Source: Paenibacillus sp. FSL R7-0337 (GTDB lineage Bacteria > Bacillota > Bacilli > Paenibacillales > Paenibacillaceae). From it: a stretch of 64,000 nt of DNA. The notes beneath the pieces were generated by a model. That model worked only from the letters and a program-made list of their open reading frames with translations, did not search any database and had not been told where the DNA came from. Made by a program: the position numbers and the translations under genes. Numbering within the stretch: the first letter of the stretch is position 1; each line of letters begins with the position of its first letter. Below, one piece after another: positions 35,348-43,677 of the stretch. Where the stretch lies: contig NZ_CP150218.1 of NCBI RefSeq assembly GCF_037969875.1, forward strand, positions 7,192,001 to 7,256,000, written 5' to 3'.

Positions 35348-35606
35348 CAAAAATTATAGAGCCCATACCTTGTAACGGTTTGGGCTCTTACTCACTATCA
35401 ATCTCTCGATACCATAGAGGCAAAGCCAGCAAGCCGCTCGGATTATCATGCTCTGGAGGAGCATCAAAAAAATATCAAGTATGCCGATCTATTAATAGAT
35501 GGGAAATCACAAAAGTAAATATCGGTCCATTTCATTTTGATTGGGGTAGTTATGAAAAAGCCATTAATAGCACCTTTGGAGTGGCGGGCATCCAATAATA
35601 AGCTCA
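35348..35606. other. Spacer after the exporters, possible gene remnant
   Basis: A short hairpin (35357-35381) lies after the last exporter but has no T run. A plus-strand frame to 35598 ends SINRWEITKVNIGPFHFDWG..., which reads like a protein tail, yet it overlaps the exporter's end and has no ribosome site. I see no intact gene. Confidence 0.35.
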
Positions 35607-35659
35607 GCAAAAAAAGGCTGACCAAGTGCCGGAGTAACACCCGTCGATTTGGTCAGCCT
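35607..35659 (-). terminator. Terminator of the MFS sugar porter gene
   Basis: On the minus strand an 11-bp stem (35649-35659 with 35615-35625, AGGCTGACCAA and complement) is followed by a run of seven T (35608-35614). It lies 16 bp after the MFS stop codon. Confidence 0.88.
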
Positions 35660-35674
35660 GTATTGCTAAACTCT

Positions 35675-37054
35675 TTAAACTTCTGTTTGCAGCCGATGCT
35701 TCAGCTGTTTTTGTTCCGAATGAAGGGCCATCTCAGTCTCGATCTGCTCCAGGGTGCGGCCTTTGGTCTCAATGACCACGAAGCGGACGAAGAGGAGACC
35801 CAGGACACAGATGAAGCCAAAGGCCGAGAAGATGACTCCGAAGCTGAACTGGTCAGCAAGAATAGGGAAGATCAGACCCACAGCCAGCGAACCCGTCCAG
35901 TTGAAGGCGGAGGAGATGCCGCCGCCAATGCCGCGTACAGAGAGCGGGAAGATCTCCCCGACGATAATCCAGGTAAGCGGCGCCCAAGAAAAGGCATAAC
36001 ACAGGATGAAGCTGCAAAGCGCGATTAAGGTCACCCAATTGAGTACGCTTGCTTCGACTCCGAATCCGCCGAGCAGAGCCGGCGTGAAGAAGGACAGCGC
36101 CATCCCCGCACTGCCCACAGTGAGGATGGTCCGGCGGTTGAATCTATCCACAAACTGCAGGAAGAGGATCGTCGTTAACACGAAAATTACTCCCACGATG
36201 ACGGTGAATCCGGCAGCCAGCCGCGGAGATAAGCCGACGTTGCGGGCAATGCTTGTGGCATAGTACACAATCGAGTTGGCGCCTTGGATCTGCTGGAAGG
36301 TGGCCATGCCGACCCCGATGACTAAAGCCATGCGGAACTTGGAGTGGAAGAGCTGAGAGATTCCGGATTGTTCATGATCGGCAACACCCTCGATCTCGGC
36401 AATTTCGGCATTGATCTCATCCTTGGAAGTGCGCAGCGCACTTAGAACTTCACGGGCTTTGCCGCTCATGCCGTTCTTAATCAAGTATCTTGGTGATTCC
36501 GGCAGCTTTAGCATACCCAGGAATAGAATAATGGCGAACAAGGCGGCGCTGCCCAGCATTAAGCGCCAGCTACCCGGAACCGGTTCAAAGAGGAAGGCCA
36601 CAATATAGCTAAGCAGCATACCAATGACAATCATCAACTGGTTTAAACCGGAGAGCTTGCCGCGCATGTGAGCTGGAGCAATCTCAGACATATAGGCGGG
36701 AACCAGGGAAGAAGCTGTACCGACCGCAATCCCCAGGAAGATCCGGGCCACAGTCAGAGTCGTTTCGTCCGGCGCAACGGCGGAGCCGATGGCACCAATG
36801 AAGAAGATCAGGGAAGAGATCAGAATCAGCTTCCGGCGGCCGAATTTATCCCCCAGCAACCCGCTAAGAATCGACCCGATAATCGCTCCCCCCATCAGCG
36901 AAGAGACTACGATACCGATCCAGAGGGAGCTTAGGCTGAAATCGCTTTTAATATGTCCTTCCGCACCGGCAATAATGCCGATATCATAGCCAAATAGAAT
37001 ACCTGCAAACGAGCCGAAGAAAAATATAAATTTGCTCGATACTTTGTTCATCAT
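35675..37054 (-). CDS. MFS sugar porter (xylose/arabinose/inositol:H+ symporter type)
   Basis: A 459-residue inner-membrane porter with 12 predicted helices. Sugar-porter marks are present: GSFAGILFGYDIGIIAG in helix 1, the loop GDKFGRRK (D-R-G-R-R motif), RIFLGIAVGTASSLVPAYMS, PESPRYLIKNG before the central loop, QQIQGANSIVYYAT in helix 7, and VVIETKGRTLEQIE at the end. It would import a monosaccharide with protons. AAGGGA precedes the ATG. The genes just upstream on the same strand encode a sugar-binding sensor, kinase and regulator, so it is probably their target. The 212-bp gap shows a TATACT box but no clear -35, consistent with activator dependence. Confidence 0.92.
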   Translation of the reverse strand: MMNKVSSKFIFFFGSFAGILFGYDIGIIAGAEGHIKSDFSLSSLWIGIVVSSLMGGAIIGSILSGLLGDKFGRRKLILISSLIFFIGAIGSAVAPDETTLTVARIFLGIAVGTASSLVPAYMSEIAPAHMRGKLSGLNQLMIVIGMLLSYIVAFLFEPVPGSWRLMLGSAALFAIILFLGMLKLPESPRYLIKNGMSGKAREVLSALRTSKDEINAEIAEIEGVADHEQSGISQLFHSKFRMALVIGVGMATFQQIQGANSIVYYATSIARNVGLSPRLAAGFTVIVGVIFVLTTILFLQFVDRFNRRTILTVGSAGMALSFFTPALLGGFGVEASVLNWVTLIALCSFILCYAFSWAPLTWIIVGEIFPLSVRGIGGGISSAFNWTGSLAVGLIFPILADQFSFGVIFSAFGFICVLGLLFVRFVVIETKGRTLEQIETEMALHSEQKQLKHRLQTEV

Positions 37055-37266
37055 GTACCATTCCCTTCTTTATGCAGACCGTATCCTTTAAAGGATTCTT
37101 GATCTTCAGAAAGAAGTATAGCACGCGTCTTCCGGCGCGGGGTCTGGAATCGTCTTCACTAATTCGGGACGTTCCCGCACTATTTTAAGCTGTCAGAAGC
37201 AGGGAAGAGAAGAAGGGTAATGTCTAGCATTATCTTGATTGGTAATCTCAATATAATCCATAATAG

Positions 37267-38601
37267 CTAAGACTGATCCTTGTATGAGGTGGGAGAGACA
37301 CCCGTGATTTTTTTGAACACACGGCTGAAATAGTTCGGATCCTTGTAGCCGACCTCGAAGCAGATCTCCTTCAAGGAGAGAGGGGTGGAGCGTATTAAGG
37401 CAATGGCCTTCTCAATCCGCAGCCGGGTGACATAATCAATGAACGTCTCGCCACACTGCTGCTTGAAGATTTTACTGAAATAATGAGGGTTCAGATGGAC
37501 AACTTCCGAGACATCCTCCAGTGACAAGTCCTCCGTAAAGTTCTCTATGATGTATTGCTTGGCCCGGTCCAGCACGCTTAACGTCTGTTCCTCGCGCTGT
37601 TCACGCATCTGGCGCAGGGCGGAGGCTACGTAGGATTGCTGAACGTCTGCACCATTTCCATCTGCGGCGCCCGGTGAGGGGAGCAGGACATTCTGCTGCT
37701 TCAGCTCATCGAAATGGCAGACCGTCTCCGTCCGCTCCGGCAGCGTAGAGGCAAATACGGCTTCGTAATAGGAGGTGCGGAATCCGTCCGCTCCGCTGTG
37801 CAGCGATCCGATTCCGATGGAAGCCTTCAGGCCAAGAGTCTGTTCGCTGACCTGAGTAAGCTGCTCCGAGAGCTGTTTCGTCTGCCGGCGCCAGTCGTGT
37901 TCGCTGATTGCAGGCTGATGCAGAAAAATGGCCATGTGCCGGTCGATCAGGGGGCTGACCACTGAGCCGGGTCCATGCGATTTGATGAAGCTGCGGAGAT
38001 GGTCGTAAATTTTGTTTTTCATCCGGGCGTAAGCCTCACCGCTATAGGCAATAACGATCGCACTCCCCTGCTTAAGAGACATCCCCAGCCAATCAGCGAG
38101 TTGTCCGGTGCTGGCATCGGCGCTGTGGTCCAGCATAAGCATCAGTGCCAGCTCATTCTCGGCAACCGGCAGAAGCTGAGAGACCTTGTCACGCAGATCC
38201 AGCTCCCTTGCTCTGGACTCGCTCTCTTGTTCAATCTCCCGGACCAGCCGTTGGAATACAGCAATAAGCTGCTCCCGTTTGGCCGGCTTTAAGATGTACT
38301 CCTTCGCCCCGAGCGACAGCGCTTCCTGGGCATACGCAAAATAATCATAAGCAGTCACAACAATAAAGCGGGTGCCGGGCAGCCGCTCTTTCATCTCGCG
38401 TAACGCCTCCAGTCCGCCGATGCCGGGCATGTTAATGTCCATTATGGCAATATGCGGCCGGTATTTCTCTGCATATTCAATAGCCATCCGGCCGTTTGCG
38501 GCATGGATGAACTCAAAGGTGTCCGGCAGGTAGCGCTTCACCATACATTCAAGACCTTCGCGTTCAATCGGTTCATCATCCGCGATCAATAACCGGTACA
38601 T
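37267..38601 (-). CDS. YesN-type AraC response regulator
   Basis: A 444-residue regulator with receiver domain (LLIADDEP, phospho-acceptor D55 in IAIMDINMPG, later Lys in YILKPAKREQ) at residues 1-125. A helical middle domain follows. The C-terminal AraC domain reads LSLEDVSEVVHLNPHYFSKI, with LSLKEICFEVGYKDPNYFSR and the close FKKITGVSPTSYK. The gene overlaps the kinase gene by 26 bp, so they are co-translated. It probably activates the MFS porter gene downstream, which has its own promoter region. This gene, the kinase and the membrane-bound binding protein form one operon, as in XylFII-LytS-YesN systems. Confidence 0.94.
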   Translation of the reverse strand: MYRLLIADDEPIEREGLECMVKRYLPDTFEFIHAANGRMAIEYAEKYRPHIAIMDINMPGIGGLEALREMKERLPGTRFIVVTAYDYFAYAQEALSLGAKEYILKPAKREQLIAVFQRLVREIEQESESRARELDLRDKVSQLLPVAENELALMLMLDHSADASTGQLADWLGMSLKQGSAIVIAYSGEAYARMKNKIYDHLRSFIKSHGPGSVVSPLIDRHMAIFLHQPAISEHDWRRQTKQLSEQLTQVSEQTLGLKASIGIGSLHSGADGFRTSYYEAVFASTLPERTETVCHFDELKQQNVLLPSPGAADGNGADVQQSYVASALRQMREQREEQTLSVLDRAKQYIIENFTEDLSLEDVSEVVHLNPHYFSKIFKQQCGETFIDYVTRLRIEKAIALIRSTPLSLKEICFEVGYKDPNYFSRVFKKITGVSPTSYKDQS

Positions 38602-40042
38602 TTGGAGTCCCTCCTTCTTCCCCTACATTAGGAATCTTAATTTGAATGGTCGTACCTTGTCCCGGACTGCTGAATATTTCAATCAGATCATCCCGGTTAT
38701 AGAAAAGCTGGAGCCGTCTGAACACATTGCGGGTCCCGATGCCGGTGGATGCTTTGGCTTCCTGATCTTCCCGGTCTTCTTCGAGGCGCAGCAGCGAGAG
38801 CCGGGTTTCCTCTGTCATCCCGGCTCCGTTATCCGTTACTATAATGCAGATGCCCTCCGTCCTCCGCTGGACGATGAGAGAGATCCGTCCTCCGTCCTCC
38901 AGCTTGGCCACCCCGTGCTGAAAAGCATTTTCGAGCAAAGGCTGGAGGCTTAATGCCGGAATCCTCACCGGCAAAGCAGAGGGGTCCGCCTCCAGCTCGA
39001 ACCCGATCCGGTCCCGGAACCGGGTCTGCTGGATCGCGGCATATTCCCGGATATGCGTCAACTCCTCCTGGAGGGTGACGGGCTGGTCCAGCTTCTGCAG
39101 GCTGTAGCGCAGCAGATTGGACAAAGAGATAGTCAAATCGCTGGTTTGCTCCGCGCCCTCCAGGAAGGCCAGCTTGGAGAGGACATTTAGCGTATTGAAC
39201 AGAAAATGAGGGTTGATCTGGCTCTGTAAGGCTTGAAGCTCCAGCTCCTTTACGATCCGCTGCATTTCCAGGCTTTTTTTGTCCTTCTCAATCAACACGC
39301 CAAGATCGGCAGACATTTGCTGAATAGCCTTTGACAGCAAGCCCAGCTCATCCTCCTTGTGCCATTGCAGCTCCGGCTTGATCCCTAAGTCCCCTTTGGC
39401 GATATGCTTCGCCATCTCCACCAGCTTGCGGACAGGAACGGTGATACTGCGGGAAGCCCAGACGGCCAATAGAACGCTCATGAGTGTATTCATCACGAAC
39501 AGAGCAGTCCCGCGCTGATTCATCCGTTCGTTCTCTGTACGAATGCTTTCGATAATGGGGCGGTAGAAGGCCAGCTCGGAATGAACCAGCTGCTGGCCGT
39601 CTTCGCGGATGAATCCGGCGATTTTCTCCGTCTCCATATAAGACTGGACAGCAGACTGCAGATCTCCGCGCTGGGCCGATGCCATGGAGAGGCGCTGCTG
39701 TTCCAGCAACGTGGACACCAGGTTGAGGTAGCTTTCCGGATCGAAGGTGTGGGTGGGAGAATTAAGCTTGGGCAACGCCTTGATCTCATGCTGCAGCGCC
39801 AGCAGCTCCTTCCCGGCAGACTGGACTTCTGAGGTCTCCGCGGGGTTGGCCAGGTAAGCATAGAGTAAGTGGAGATTGCTTTCCGCCGACTCTGTCGTTT
39901 TCTCAATCAGCAGAATCCGCTCCATCATTTCGTCATAGCTGGTCTGTACGATTTTCCCGCTCTGGAACACGAAGTAAGCCACGGAATTGGCGAGTACGAC
40001 GAGTAGCGGAATGAAAATCAGCAGCTTCATGCGAATGGTCAT
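38576..40042 (-). CDS. LytS/YesM-type sensor histidine kinase
   Basis: A 488-residue membrane kinase. Helix 1 is residues about 6-27 (LLIFIPLLVVLANSVAYFVF), then an outside domain of about 150 residues that is mostly helical, helix 2 near 180-200, and a HAMP segment (RSITVPVRKLVEMAKHIAKG). The phospho-acceptor H279 lies in INPHFLFNTLNVLSKL. The ATPase carries PLLENAFQHGVAK and IIVTDNGAGM. The outside domain is small and coil-like rather than a full ligand binder, which fits signal reception from a separate binding protein. It overlaps the binding-protein gene by 4 bp (ATGA) and the regulator gene by 26 bp. The signal is probably a pentose or other monosaccharide. Confidence 0.93.
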   Translation of the reverse strand: MTIRMKLLIFIPLLVVLANSVAYFVFQSGKIVQTSYDEMMERILLIEKTTESAESNLHLLYAYLANPAETSEVQSAGKELLALQHEIKALPKLNSPTHTFDPESYLNLVSTLLEQQRLSMASAQRGDLQSAVQSYMETEKIAGFIREDGQQLVHSELAFYRPIIESIRTENERMNQRGTALFVMNTLMSVLLAVWASRSITVPVRKLVEMAKHIAKGDLGIKPELQWHKEDELGLLSKAIQQMSADLGVLIEKDKKSLEMQRIVKELELQALQSQINPHFLFNTLNVLSKLAFLEGAEQTSDLTISLSNLLRYSLQKLDQPVTLQEELTHIREYAAIQQTRFRDRIGFELEADPSALPVRIPALSLQPLLENAFQHGVAKLEDGGRISLIVQRRTEGICIIVTDNGAGMTEETRLSLLRLEEDREDQEAKASTGIGTRNVFRRLQLFYNRDDLIEIFSSPGQGTTIQIKIPNVGEEGGTPNVPVIDRG

Positions 40043-41034
40043 GGTGTTGTCCCCCTAGGTGCAGACTCTGATCTGTCGGCCTTCAACACATAGGTACCGG
40101 TATAGGTTACAGATGGGGGGATGCTCCCCTGCCAATAGCCGTGCAGCAGCTGAACCGCCTGAAAACCCATTTCCACCGGCTGCTGAACAATCGTTAGCTT
40201 GATGTTCCCTGCATGGACGGCCTCAACTGTCTCGATCTTATCGTCAAAAGCGAAGATCTGCACCCCACCCGGCCTTACGCGCCGTGCAGCATCCAGGATG
40301 CCCAATCCGTCGGATGAGCTGAACCCGACCATATAGTTCATATGCGGATACCGGACAAGCATGGTCTGGGCTTCCTGAGCGGCCTGGAGCATCGAGATGT
40401 CGGAAGTTGCGATTTCAGTGATGTGAAGTCCAGGGTGTTGCTCAATGACCGAACGGAAGCCCTTCAGCCGCAAGTGCTGATTCTCCGCTTGCTCGTTGCT
40501 GATCAGGACGCCGATGCTGCCCTGCTGCCCGGAAGCCTCGGCCACCAATTCACCCATTTGCCGGCCGGCGCCGAGGTTGTCGGTGCCCACATAGGCCAGC
40601 CGCTCAGAACCGGGCTCGTCCGTGTCCACAGCAATCATCGGGATACCTAGACCGGCTGCTTTGCGGATTAACCGGCGGTATTCGTCGTTATCGATTCCTT
40701 GAAACAGGATAGCATCGGCCTTGGCGGAGATAGCCTTATCCAGCAAACGGATTTGCTCTTCAGGATTAATCCGGTCCGGCCCGAGATATTCCAGCTCCAT
40801 GCCGTAGGCCAAGGCCGCCTTCCTGGCCCCTTGCTCAATCGCCCGCCAGGAATAATTGTCCAGCTCCTGTGCAATCAATACGATGTGGACCGGGTCACTA
40901 CCTGAAGCGGGCTGCGTCTGCAAAGGCTTTACGAGAGTGTGAATCTGAATGAACGAACTGCTGAATTGCAGCAGCAGTCCCACGAACATGGATACAATCA
41001 GGACCAAAGCGATGGTCCATCTCCGGTTTGGCAT
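40039..41034 (-). CDS. Membrane-anchored periplasmic-binding-protein-like sugar sensor
   Basis: A 331-residue protein. The start ATG is 41034 with GAGGGAG upstream; the longer frame's TTG lies in that ribosome site. An N-terminal helix (IALVLIVSMFVGLLLQFSSS) without a lipobox or clear cleavage site acts as an anchor. The rest is a type 1 periplasmic-binding fold (RbsB/XylF-like): HIVLIAQELDNYSWRAIEQG, then ADAILFQGIDNDEY, IPMIAVDTDEPGSERLAYVG and TDNLGAGRQMGELV. No permease or ATPase lies nearby, so it senses rather than transports. In Clostridium beijerinckii XylFII binds xylose outside and signals to LytS; this protein, kinase and regulator share that order. The sugar here is inferred. Confidence 0.88.
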   Translation of the reverse strand: MPNRRWTIALVLIVSMFVGLLLQFSSSFIQIHTLVKPLQTQPASGSDPVHIVLIAQELDNYSWRAIEQGARKAALAYGMELEYLGPDRINPEEQIRLLDKAISAKADAILFQGIDNDEYRRLIRKAAGLGIPMIAVDTDEPGSERLAYVGTDNLGAGRQMGELVAEASGQQGSIGVLISNEQAENQHLRLKGFRSVIEQHPGLHITEIATSDISMLQAAQEAQTMLVRYPHMNYMVGFSSSDGLGILDAARRVRPGGVQIFAFDDKIETVEAVHAGNIKLTIVQQPVEMGFQAVQLLHGYWQGSIPPSVTYTGTYVLKADRSESAPRGTTP

Positions 41035-41299
41035 TACAATCTCCCTCAATCATCAACATGGTATTGCCCATTATACATGAAATGGACAAAGGCGGAATAT
41101 GAAACAGTCCATAGCATGTAACTTCCTATCAAACAATAGCCCGAAAGAGTAGTTTCAGGAGTATTCACCAAGATGTTAAAAAGAGTTGATCCTTTCATGA
41201 ACGTTTAAAGGCAAAAAGGTGACCGGAACTGATTTACTTAAAATTAAAGATATAATAATTCAAAATATCTAACAGCTTTTATAAGGAGGCACTAACGTA

Positions 41300-42667
41300 A
41301 TGGGCATTGATACCGTGCTGTGGAGCAGACTGGTGACAGGCTTGACACTGGGGTTCCATGTTATTTTCGCAACAATTGGCGTTGGGGTTCCGCTAATGAT
41401 CGCCATTGCTGAATTCATGGGCATTCGTACAAAAGACGCTCACTACACGCTTATGGCAAAGAGATGGGCCCGCGGGTTTGTCATTTCTGTGGCCGTGGGC
41501 GTGGTGACAGGTACGGCGATTTCGCTTCAGCTAGCCTTGGTCTGGCCGAATTTCATGAAGCTGGCCGGTAACGTGATTGCGCTCCCGTTATTTATGGAAG
41601 TGTTTGCTTTCTTTTTTGAGGCGATCTTCCTGGGCATTTACCTCTATACCTGGGACCGCTTCAAAAAGCCGTATATCCACTGGCTCCTTACGATCCCAAT
41701 TGTTGCCGGTGCCGGGATGTCCGCTGTTTTTATCACAACTGTAAACGGGTTCATGAATCAGCCCGAGGGCTTCGCCATGGCGGGAGGGCAATTCACAGCA
41801 GTGAATCCGGTGGAGGCGATGCTGAATACAGCGACATTCTCCAAGGTGTTCCATGTCTTAAGCTCAGCCTATCTGACCGGAGCCGCACTGCTGGCAGGTA
41901 TTGCCGCATTTGCACTCCTGAGGAAGGGCGCCTCGGAATACCATAAAAAAGCGCTGAAGCTGATGATGGCCGTGGTCATGGTGTTTGGACTTCTGAACCT
42001 ACTTGCTGGAGATGTGTCCGCGAAATTTTTGGCTGAGCATCAGCCGGAGAAGCTGGCAGCGGCAGAGTGGCATTTTGAAACGGAAAGCGGAGCAGATCTG
42101 ATTCTGTTGGGGTGGCTTAACGCAGAGCATGAGGTTCTGGGCGCACTTCACATTCCGAAATTTCTCAGCTTCCTCGCCTTTGGAGATTTCAATGCAGAAG
42201 TGACAGGTCTGAATGAATTCCCTGCGGATGAGCGGCCGCCGCTCCTGGTTCATTATTTGTTCGATCTGATGGTCGGTGTAGGGTTCGCATTATTAGGCAT
42301 TTCATTCTTGTATTTCCTGTTTGTATTCTGGAAGAAACGCAATGAGCATAATAAATGGCTGCTTCGTGCTATCGCGTTAGGTGCACCGCTTGCTTTTGTA
42401 GGAGTCGAGCTAGGCTGGTTTTACGCTGAAATTGGTCGGCAGCCCTGGATCTTAAGGGGATACATGCGTGTAGAAGAGGGGGCTACGACATCCCCGAGCG
42501 TGAGAATCCTGTTTTTTGTATTCCTGTTGCTGTACATCCTGTTGGGAACTGTATGTGTTCTTGTGCTGCGGCGCATGTTCAAAGACAATCCGGCAGAAAC
42601 CGAGATGGAGAAGTGGAATCAGCATCCCGGCGACAAATCAACAGGAAAGGGTGAGCACATAGAATGA
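41300..42667 (+). CDS. cydA: Cytochrome bd-family quinol oxidase subunit I (YthA type)
   Basis: A 455-residue membrane protein, the haem-bearing subunit of a terminal oxidase that reduces oxygen with quinol. It is closest in pattern to Bacillus YthA and cyanide-insensitive oxidases (opening DTVLWSRLVTGLTLGFHVIF, with axial-type His20). His in SKVFHVLSSAYL is the expected b558 ligand, and GWFYAEIGRQPW is the family signature. The hydrophilic Q-loop is short. About nine helices are predicted. The gene starts behind GGAGG and heads a four-gene operon with subunit II and the CydDC exporter. A TATAAT at 41251-41256 lies in the upstream gap, but no Rex- or Fnr-type site was found there. Confidence 0.94.
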   Translation: MGIDTVLWSRLVTGLTLGFHVIFATIGVGVPLMIAIAEFMGIRTKDAHYTLMAKRWARGFVISVAVGVVTGTAISLQLALVWPNFMKLAGNVIALPLFMEVFAFFFEAIFLGIYLYTWDRFKKPYIHWLLTIPIVAGAGMSAVFITTVNGFMNQPEGFAMAGGQFTAVNPVEAMLNTATFSKVFHVLSSAYLTGAALLAGIAAFALLRKGASEYHKKALKLMMAVVMVFGLLNLLAGDVSAKFLAEHQPEKLAAAEWHFETESGADLILLGWLNAEHEVLGALHIPKFLSFLAFGDFNAEVTGLNEFPADERPPLLVHYLFDLMVGVGFALLGISFLYFLFVFWKKRNEHNKWLLRAIALGAPLAFVGVELGWFYAEIGRQPWILRGYMRVEEGATTSPSVRILFFVFLLLYILLGTVCVLVLRRMFKDNPAETEMEKWNQHPGDKSTGKGEHIE

Positions 42668-43677
42668 GTTACGAGCTGATTGGAATTTCAGTGCTCTGGC
42701 TGTTTTTATACGGCTATTTAATTGTGGCCTCTATTGATTTTGGAGCCGGGTTCTTTGCCTTTTATGCCCGCCTGACGAAGCAGGATCATCTGATCAATCG
42801 TTTGATCTCCCGCTACTTATCGCCTGTCTGGGAGATTACGAATGTGTTTTTCGTCTTTTTTTACATTGGACTTGTCGGCTTCTTCCCGGATACCGCTTAT
42901 TATTACGGATCGGCGCTGCTAGTTCCGGGAAGTATTGCCGTTATCCTCATTGCGATCCGCGGTTCGTTCTATGCATTTGAGAATTACGGCTCCAAAAATA
43001 ACATCGTATATCTGTTTCTGTACGGCGCTTCGGGCCTGCTGATTCCCGCTTCCTTGTCCGTGGCGCTTACCCTGTCGGAAGGCGGCTTTATCTTTAAGCA
43101 GGGAGAGACCGTGTCTCTGGATTACTGGGCCTTGTTTACGAACCCCTTATCCTGGAGCATTGTAGGCTTGGCGATTGTATCTGTGTTGTTCATCAGCGCC
43201 TCATTTTTGACCTTTTATGCTTCCCGGGCCGAGGATCATAACGCACTGAAGCTTATGCGCACTTATGCGCTGTTCTGGAGCACCCCGACCATTATTACCG
43301 CACTGACGGCCTTTATTTATTTGGGCCAGCACAATGCGCGGCATTTTCAAAATATGATGGATTTATGGTGGCTGCTTGCGCTGTCCGTTGCTTTCTTCAT
43401 GCTTGCTATGTGGCTGCTGTACAGCGGACGCCGTTACGGCTTGGCGTTCATAAGCATCATGCTGCAATTCCTATGCGCCTTCTTCGCTTACGGGATCGGG
43501 CAGTATCCTTATATTCTGGACCCGTTCATAACGATCGGGAACAGCATCACTTCACCGGCCATGGGCCTGGCGCTGGTCATTGTGTTCATCGGCGGGATGT
43601 GCTTGCTGATTCCTTCCTTGATTCTGGTGTTCAAGCTGTTCCTCTTTGACGCAGATTATGTGAAAGGAAAGAAATAA
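42664..43677 (+). CDS. cydB: Cytochrome bd-family quinol oxidase subunit II (YthB type)
   Basis: A 337-residue membrane protein with about eight helices, the partner of subunit I. The opening ISVLWLFLYGYLIVASIDFG matches the conserved start of CydB proteins (GYxxxxxxDFGxG). Other family marks are SRYLSPVWEITNVFFVFFYI and the repeated small-residue helices in the second half. It stabilises the haem-containing subunit and does not carry haem ligands itself. ATG overlaps the subunit I stop by 4 bp (ATGA), showing translational coupling. The stop codon is immediately followed by the CydD start, with no gap. Confidence 0.94.
   Translation: MSYELIGISVLWLFLYGYLIVASIDFGAGFFAFYARLTKQDHLINRLISRYLSPVWEITNVFFVFFYIGLVGFFPDTAYYYGSALLVPGSIAVILIAIRGSFYAFENYGSKNNIVYLFLYGASGLLIPASLSVALTLSEGGFIFKQGETVSLDYWALFTNPLSWSIVGLAIVSVLFISASFLTFYASRAEDHNALKLMRTYALFWSTPTIITALTAFIYLGQHNARHFQNMMDLWWLLALSVAFFMLAMWLLYSGRRYGLAFISIMLQFLCAFFAYGIGQYPYILDPFITIGNSITSPAMGLALVIVFIGGMCLLIPSLILVFKLFLFDADYVKGKK

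Noticed and set aside
35351..35385. Hairpin after the last exporter as terminator
   Set aside because: The stem has a mismatch and the downstream sequence is not T-rich.
35335..35598. 87-aa open frame after the ABC exporters
   Set aside because: It overlaps the exporter's end, lacks a ribosome site and matches no family. Kept only as a possible remnant.
41050..41299. Rex or Fnr operator upstream of cydA
   Set aside because: I looked for TTGTGAA-N4-TTCACAA and TGTGA-N6-TCACA type dyads and saw none.
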